From Rhodopirellula sp. (GTDB taxonomy: Bacteria > Planctomycetota > Planctomycetia > Pirellulales > Pirellulaceae), in contig DOPG01000428.1 of the NCBI GenBank assembly GCA_003513555.1, positions 1 to 9,416 on the forward strand: a stretch of 9,416 nucleotides of DNA, given 5' to 3'. Shown in pieces: positions 6,901 through 9,416 of this stretch (its first letter is position 1; each line of letters begins with the position of its first letter). The notes beneath the pieces are model-generated. The model saw only the letters and a program-made list of their open reading frames with translations, was not told the origin of the DNA and ran no database searches. A program made the position numbers and the translations under genes.

Positions 6901-8037
6901 GGTTTCAAAGTAACCGCCCATCCAGTCGAGAAACGCGTCGCCCGTCTCACCCTTTGGGGTTTCAACGCCGTAATGGATGCAGACCAAGCCTGCACCCTGT
7001 TTCATGAGTGGATCGAATTCTTTGATGTGAGGATTCAAAAGATGCCTTCCACCGCCGTCGCAATACACAATGACAGTGTCGGCGCCTTCCAAAGACTTCA
7101 TGCCGTCCTCAGGCCAACCGTGTTTGATGACCTCAATCTGATAGCTTGGCATCGCTTCCGCTAACGCGCTTGCCAGCAAGCGGCAACCGGCATAGTGCTC
7201 GTGGGAACCGTATCCGTGGCTGGGCCTGCCGGAGATAAACACAATCTTCTTTTTCTCGACACTGTCGACAGAGGTTTGTTTTGCGTTGTCTTGCTCATCG
7301 GATCCATGTTTTTCTTCGAGGTTCTTGATGCGAATATTGCGGAATTGGACCAGCATGGGGGGGCCGGCATGCAATTGCAATGCGAGAATGCCCGAATCGC
7401 GACGTTCCTGCTCATCTAGGTCGGTGCAGTCGGCAGTGGTTACACCGTTGATCTTGTGAACGAAGTGAAAGCCATCAGCCAACACTGAGTATTCGTTCCA
7501 GTCTTCTTTTTTTATCTTTGACTGAATCTCTGCTGAGTCGCCGACTGAGCCCACGACTTTGGATTTGAACTTTCCGTCTTCGCGTACCAGTTCAGTTTTT
7601 TGCCCGCGATTAGCCAGCATGCCGCGGAATCGCTCGCCATAGAGAATTCCGGAGAACGTGTTTCCGGCTTCCAAGTCTGCTTGGTATCCTCCGACAACCC
7701 ACTTTTGTTTCTCTGCATCGGGTTCAAAACTCCGATACTGCACACCCGAATTGCCATCCACGATCCTGTATTCGAATTTCAGTTCAAAGTTCTTGAATTC
7801 CCCGCCACGGTACACAAGAAATGTGTTGCCCTTGGTTGGGTTTTCTTTTGTTGTTTGTCCAGTGATTGTTCCATCCCGCACACTCCAGAAGTCGGGATTC
7901 CCATCCCAGCCCTCAAGGGTCTTTCCATCGAACAGGGACACGTAACCATCTTCGGCAGCGGTGACCGTGATGTTCGGCAGGGCGATGCCAACCGCGAACA
8001 AGCAGATTGCGAATAATCGCATATTCAAAGCCTTCAT
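3964..8037 (-). CDS. Giant secreted modular protein: DUF1080 - ThuA-like - NPCBM - PVC-type dehydrogenase - HEAT
   Basis: ATG 8037 gives 1357 residues; an ATG at 8022 preceded by AAGG is nearly as good, while the longer frame to TTG 8076 adds no signal-like residues. Residues 1-28 are a signal peptide. About 31-240 is a DUF1080 (3-keto-disaccharide hydrolase) fold, with LFDGKTLEGW at 35-44 and NSGVQYRS at 96-103. About 263-505 is ThuA-like (class I amidotransferase-like fold), with FISGRPSHGYGSHEH at 267-281, NDEWYFHMR at 409-417 and FTGGHFHHNW at 478-487. A basic linker (531-545) leads to an NPCBM carbohydrate-binding module at about 561-707, with GIGTHANSVIAFDIP at 657-671. A Gly-rich linker precedes the TIGR02604 beta-propeller dehydrogenase at about 723-1105, with SPANIDIDHLGRVWVCE at 750-766, GWNFRNNWM at 923-931, VADWYDP at 1081-1087 and RGRLFRI at 1099-1105. 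HEAT-like helices fill about 1122-1356. The usual C-terminal heme domain is absent and is encoded by the next gene. It probably oxidises and cleaves a bound glycoside; the substrate is unknown. Confidence 0.93.
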   Translation of the reverse strand: MKALNMRLFAICLFAVGIALPNITVTAAEDGYVSLFDGKTLEGWDGNPDFWSVRDGTITGQTTKENPTKGNTFLVYRGGEFKNFELKFEYRIVDGNSGVQYRSFEPDAEKQKWVVGGYQADLEAGNTFSGILYGERFRGMLANRGQKTELVREDGKFKSKVVGSVGDSAEIQSKIKKEDWNEYSVLADGFHFVHKINGVTTADCTDLDEQERRDSGILALQLHAGPPMLVQFRNIRIKNLEEKHGSDEQDNAKQTSVDSVEKKKIVFISGRPSHGYGSHEHYAGCRLLASALAEAMPSYQIEVIKHGWPEDGMKSLEGADTVIVYCDGGGRHLLNPHIKEFDPLMKQGAGLVCIHYGVETPKGETGDAFLDWMGGYFETHWSVNPHWDAEFESFPDHPISNGVKPFTINDEWYFHMRFRDKMKGVTPILSAHPPEDTMRRADGPHSGNPAVRKEVANGEIQHVGWASERDGGGRGFGFTGGHFHHNWADENFRKVVLNAIVWTAHGTVPDSGITTPNPSEEDLEANQDEPKSGAKKKKPGRKIKRAVPAAPKSSNNSAAKPIFKSDLIDSKTKGHSVVVDAALGNAKQLFLVATDGGNGYGCDWADWGEPRLTGPEGEKKLTDLKWKSATSGFGQPRVNLNCGGNPMRIDGQEIAYGIGTHANSVIAFDIPAGYTHFKAVAGLDNGGTDQGACGEASSVQFAVYTQPPPAPNGSGGGGAGSREVADALDGLEVGTELAASLFAAEPQLLSPANIDIDHLGRVWVCEIVNYRRHNGKRPEGDRILILEDTNGDGLVDSEKVYYQGRDIDSPHGVCVLGNKVIVSAGDKVQVFTDTDGDDKPDTQEVLFSGISGSQHDHGIHAFTFGPDGKLYFNFGNAGRQIKDKDGKPIVDAAGIVVSANRQPYQEGMVFRCNLDGSEFETLGWNFRNNWMVTVDSYGSIWQSDNDDDGNRGVRINYVMEFGNYGYKDEKTGAGWKAKRTGMRDSIPERHWHLSDPGVVPNLLQTGAGSPTGITVYEGDLLPMFRGHVVHCDAGPNVCRAYMISNDEAGYSAKIRNILTGTKDQWFRPSDVKVAPDGSLVVADWYDPGVGGHGMGDLDRGRLFRIMPGNHKGDYKIPKFNFDTIEGSIEALKNPNYAARYMAWQALHKQGRAAESALLNLASSKNPIYQARALWLLGKIDGRGPQTIKQALASKNPDLRIVGIRLARQLKLASDPAMKGDVLDYIATVADDPSPQVRRELAVALRHSESPQAAQVWAQLALQHDGKDRWYLEALGIGADTHPEACFAAWLAQVGDDWNTPAGQDIVWRSRAPEAADYLVKALQQPKVTEAQQNRLMRAFDFHSGDRKDAALKSLLGL

Positions 8038-8237
8038 TTTTGTTTCGTGAAAACAGGAGGGGGATTGAGGTAGCAATCTCCTCAGCAGAACGGAGAAGAT
8101 GCTGGTGTCTTCGCCGATTATGATCGACGAGATTAAATCAGTAATTCAACTGTGGGGCAGGTGGACTGGTGAAATCAAAAACGCATCCCGCGTGGGTGGG
8201 AGTCTGCGAGTCACTTTGCGATCACACCGTTGAACGC

Positions 8238-8266
8238 AGTATAAACAGTTTGCGGCTCTTGGTCGT
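8238..8266 (-). promoter_or_regulatory. Candidate sigma-70-like promoter for the giant modular gene
   Basis: On the minus strand TATACT (8243-8238) matches five of six bases of the -10 consensus. Seventeen bases upstream lies ACGACC (8266-8261), which matches the -35 consensus at only three positions. The site is the best -10 in the gap, but the weak -35 and the poorly known planctomycete promoter rules make this tentative. Confidence 0.3.
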
Positions 8267-8284
8267 GCTATGCTTGGCTGTTTT

Positions 8285-8306
8285 CTCAAGGGACTTCGCC
8301 CTCGAG
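8285..8306 (-). terminator. Hairpin after the single-domain DUF1080 gene, possible terminator without a T-run
   Basis: Read on the minus strand, CTCGAGGG, a six-base loop CGAAGT, and CCCTTGAG form an eight-pair stem, one pair being G-U. It starts about 60 bases after the DUF1080 stop codon. The G-U pair becomes an A-C mismatch on the plus strand, so the hairpin favours the minus-strand RNA. It is followed by AAAACAG, not by T residues, so it is not a classic intrinsic terminator; it might instead be an RNA-stabilising 3' end. Confidence 0.35.
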
Positions 8307-8366
8307 GTGGGGGAGCGTCAATGTGGCAGGTCCCAGATCGCGAAGTTCAGGTCACATGTTCACCGC

Positions 8367-9032
8367 TCATTTTGATGATAACTCCTGCAAATGCAGGTTG
8401 CGCCAGCGAACTTCGTAGGGACCTTGCCCGCGACCGATACCGTGGACTTGAAGACCGATAAAGCCGCGGGGGTGAGTTTTGTAGCGTTCTTCATGAACTA
8501 AGTCTGAAATCTGCTTGCCGTTGATCCACGTTTTGATACTTGGGCCTTTGGCAATCACGCGATAGCTATTCCATTTTCCATCTTGGAATGTGTCGTGGGG
8601 TGTGCGGTCGGCATCCGGTGTCATCCAACCACCAGCAGCTTCGCCATAGACATACCCAGCCATTTTATCATTGGATATTTCGACTTGCGGGCCGTTGACG
8701 CGCCCGTTGGGCGTGTCGCCTTTGCACTGTGAACGAATTTGTACACCAGAGTTCAATGCACGATCAACTTTCACGTCAAACTCAAGAATGAAATCACCGT
8801 AAAGCTTGTCAGTGCAGAGAAAGGAATTTGGACTGCCTTCGTTGGTTTTTCCAACGATCGTATCTTTCTCAATACGATAGGTTGCTGTCCCATTTCGCTG
8901 AGTCCAACCGTCGAGGTTTTTGCCATTGAAAAGATGGATGGTCTTCTTGGTCTTGTTTGACTCGTCCTGAGCAGCAAAAGCAGACGCAAAACTGAGAGAT
9001 GCAGTAGCAAGGATGAGTATCGGTAATTTCAT
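8367..9032 (-). CDS. Secreted single-domain DUF1080 protein (3-keto-disaccharide hydrolase family)
   Basis: ATG 9032 gives 221 residues starting with a clean signal peptide, MKLPILILATASLSFASAFA (1-20), with cleavage near AA-QDE. It has AAGG about seven bases upstream. The GTG at 9083 would only add a polar tail before the signal and would lie upstream of the promoter candidate. The rest is one DUF1080 domain, a concanavalin-like beta sandwich: LFNGKNLDGW (34-43), LNSGVQIRS (93-101), GPQVEI (114-119), YVYGEAAGGWM (127-137), TWINGK (168-173) and GFIGLQVHG (190-198). Characterised members hydrolyse 3-keto-disaccharides or glycosides. The same landmarks occur in the N-terminal module of the next gene (LFDGKTLEGW, NSGVQYRS, GILYGERFRGML), so the two are paralogous but quite diverged. 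It was probably chosen for a related substrate or step. The family is secure; the activity is inferred. Confidence 0.93.
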   Translation of the reverse strand: MKLPILILATASLSFASAFAAQDESNKTKKTIHLFNGKNLDGWTQRNGTATYRIEKDTIVGKTNEGSPNSFLCTDKLYGDFILEFDVKVDRALNSGVQIRSQCKGDTPNGRVNGPQVEISNDKMAGYVYGEAAGGWMTPDADRTPHDTFQDGKWNSYRVIAKGPSIKTWINGKQISDLVHEERYKTHPRGFIGLQVHGIGRGQGPYEVRWRNLHLQELSSK

Positions 9033-9069
9033 GGGACGCCTTGTTTGGCTCGGGGAATTGGATTTCTCG

Positions 9070-9097
9070 ACTATGCCGGACACAGAAACGCTGCCAA
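9070..9097 (-). promoter_or_regulatory. Candidate sigma-70-like promoter for the DUF1080 gene
   Basis: On the minus strand TTGGCA (9097-9092) matches five of six bases of the -35 consensus, and CATAGT (9075-9070) matches four of six of the -10, with a 16-base spacer. Transcription would start near 9063, about 30 bases before the ATG at 9032, which is a sensible leader and supports that ATG over the GTG at 9083. Confidence 0.35.
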
Positions 9098-9117
9098 GGG
9101 GCGACGCATTGCACTGT

Positions 9118-9140
9118 AAAAAAGGCCCGGTTTCTTGGGC
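9118..9140 (-). terminator. Short GC hairpin followed by six T residues, possible terminator of the right-hand gene
   Basis: On the minus strand GCCC, an eight-base loop AAGAAACC, and GGGC form a four-pair GC stem, followed after one C by TTTTTT. It lies about 150 bases after the stop of the right-edge gene and just before the DUF1080 promoter candidate, a fitting position. The stem is short, so efficiency is doubtful. Confidence 0.35.
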
Positions 9141-9291
9141 TGGTATGTCAGGACTAGTGTGTTAGGGCTGGCGGGAAACGATTGTTGGGCCGCGGTGGGG
9201 CATCGTGAACATCTTCACGGCTGGTTTGAAATCTGGCTATTGAACGCTGTTGGCAATCGCTGCGCTGTCATGCTGCTTTCACGACAGAAAG

Positions 9292-9416
9292 CTAGTTTGG
9301 GGCGGCTTTGTTGGAAGCGTTCGAGTCTTCTGTCGGCTGCTCATCAACGTCTGGCTTTTCCTGTTCGGCTTGCATGGTCCACTTTGGGAGTCTCTCATGG
9401 GCGGCGGCGGCAAAGT
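9292..9416 (-). CDS. C-terminal end of an unidentified protein, start beyond the window
   Basis: A minus-strand frame enters from the right edge and ends at TAG (9294-9292), giving the last 40 codons. The visible residues start FAAAAHERLPKWTMQAEQ and continue as a polar, Asp/Glu/Asn-rich tail ending NKAAPN. Such a low-complexity hydrophilic end is common in planctomycete proteins. No family can be assigned from this fragment. The orientation matches all other genes here, but the spacing of about 260 bp to the DUF1080 ATG and the hairpin between them suggest a separate transcription unit. Confidence 0.45.
   Translation of the reverse strand, partial: FAAAAHERLPKWTMQAEQEKPDVDEQPTEDSNASNKAAPN

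Larger units (their letters stand above)
8038..8366. other. 329-bp intergenic region, leader of the giant modular gene
   Basis: No coding frame here looks real on either strand; a plus-strand frame from 8169 gives a composition-biased product unlike any known family. The stretch contains a hairpin just after the DUF1080 gene and a TATACT hexamer about 200 bp before the next ATG, both listed separately. Together these suggest that the giant gene has its own transcription start instead of being tightly coupled to the DUF1080 gene. If so, the leader would be close to 190 bases long. I see no recognisable riboswitch. Confidence 0.5.

Noticed and set aside
8169..8375. A 68-codon plus-strand frame in the gap upstream of the giant gene.
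   Set aside because: There is no recognisable family or convincing ribosome binding site, and its end overlaps the DUF1080 gene in antisense.

Overview
The window looks like a piece of a planctomycete chromosome, most likely from the Pirellulaceae (Rhodopirellula/Blastopirellula-like). This rests on gene families typical of the Planctomycetes-Verrucomicrobia group: a 'Pirellula/Verrucomicrobium-type' membrane-bound dehydrogenase, the matching heme-binding domain, an HXXSHH (DUF1552) protein, two DUF1080 domains, and HEAT-repeat proteins with export signals. Base composition by eye is moderate, around half G+C. No rRNA, tRNA, CRISPR array, insertion sequence or phage gene was seen.

Every convincing gene lies on the minus strand, so transcription runs from right to left. 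From right to left: the last 40 codons of an unidentified protein (9292-9416); a possible terminator and a promoter candidate (9070-9140); a secreted single-domain DUF1080 protein (8367-9032); a 329-bp gap with a hairpin and a weak promoter candidate; a very large secreted modular protein (3964-8037) with DUF1080, ThuA-like, NPCBM, beta-propeller dehydrogenase and HEAT modules in order; a separate secreted HEAT/c-type cytochrome protein (2671-3807); a 447-bp gap with no convincing gene; an exported HXXSHH/DUF1552 protein (859-2223); and a HEAT-repeat protein that runs off the left edge (1-782).

The working picture is an exported redox system acting on carbohydrate. The dehydrogenase module would oxidise a sugar or glycoside bound through the NPCBM, the DUF1080 and ThuA modules would act on keto-sugar products, and the separate c-type heme protein would accept electrons. 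DUF1080 proteins have been described as 3-keto-disaccharide/glycoside hydrolases and ThuA takes part in 3-keto-trehalose metabolism, so this fits oxidation-dependent glycoside cleavage. The joint pathway is an inference from domain content; substrate and activity cannot be read from the sequence.

The most interesting points are the fusion of two keto-sugar modules to a dehydrogenase in one exported polypeptide, the heme domain encoded as a separate gene with its own signal peptide, and the HXXSHH protein lacking its usual DUF1592-type cytochrome neighbour.
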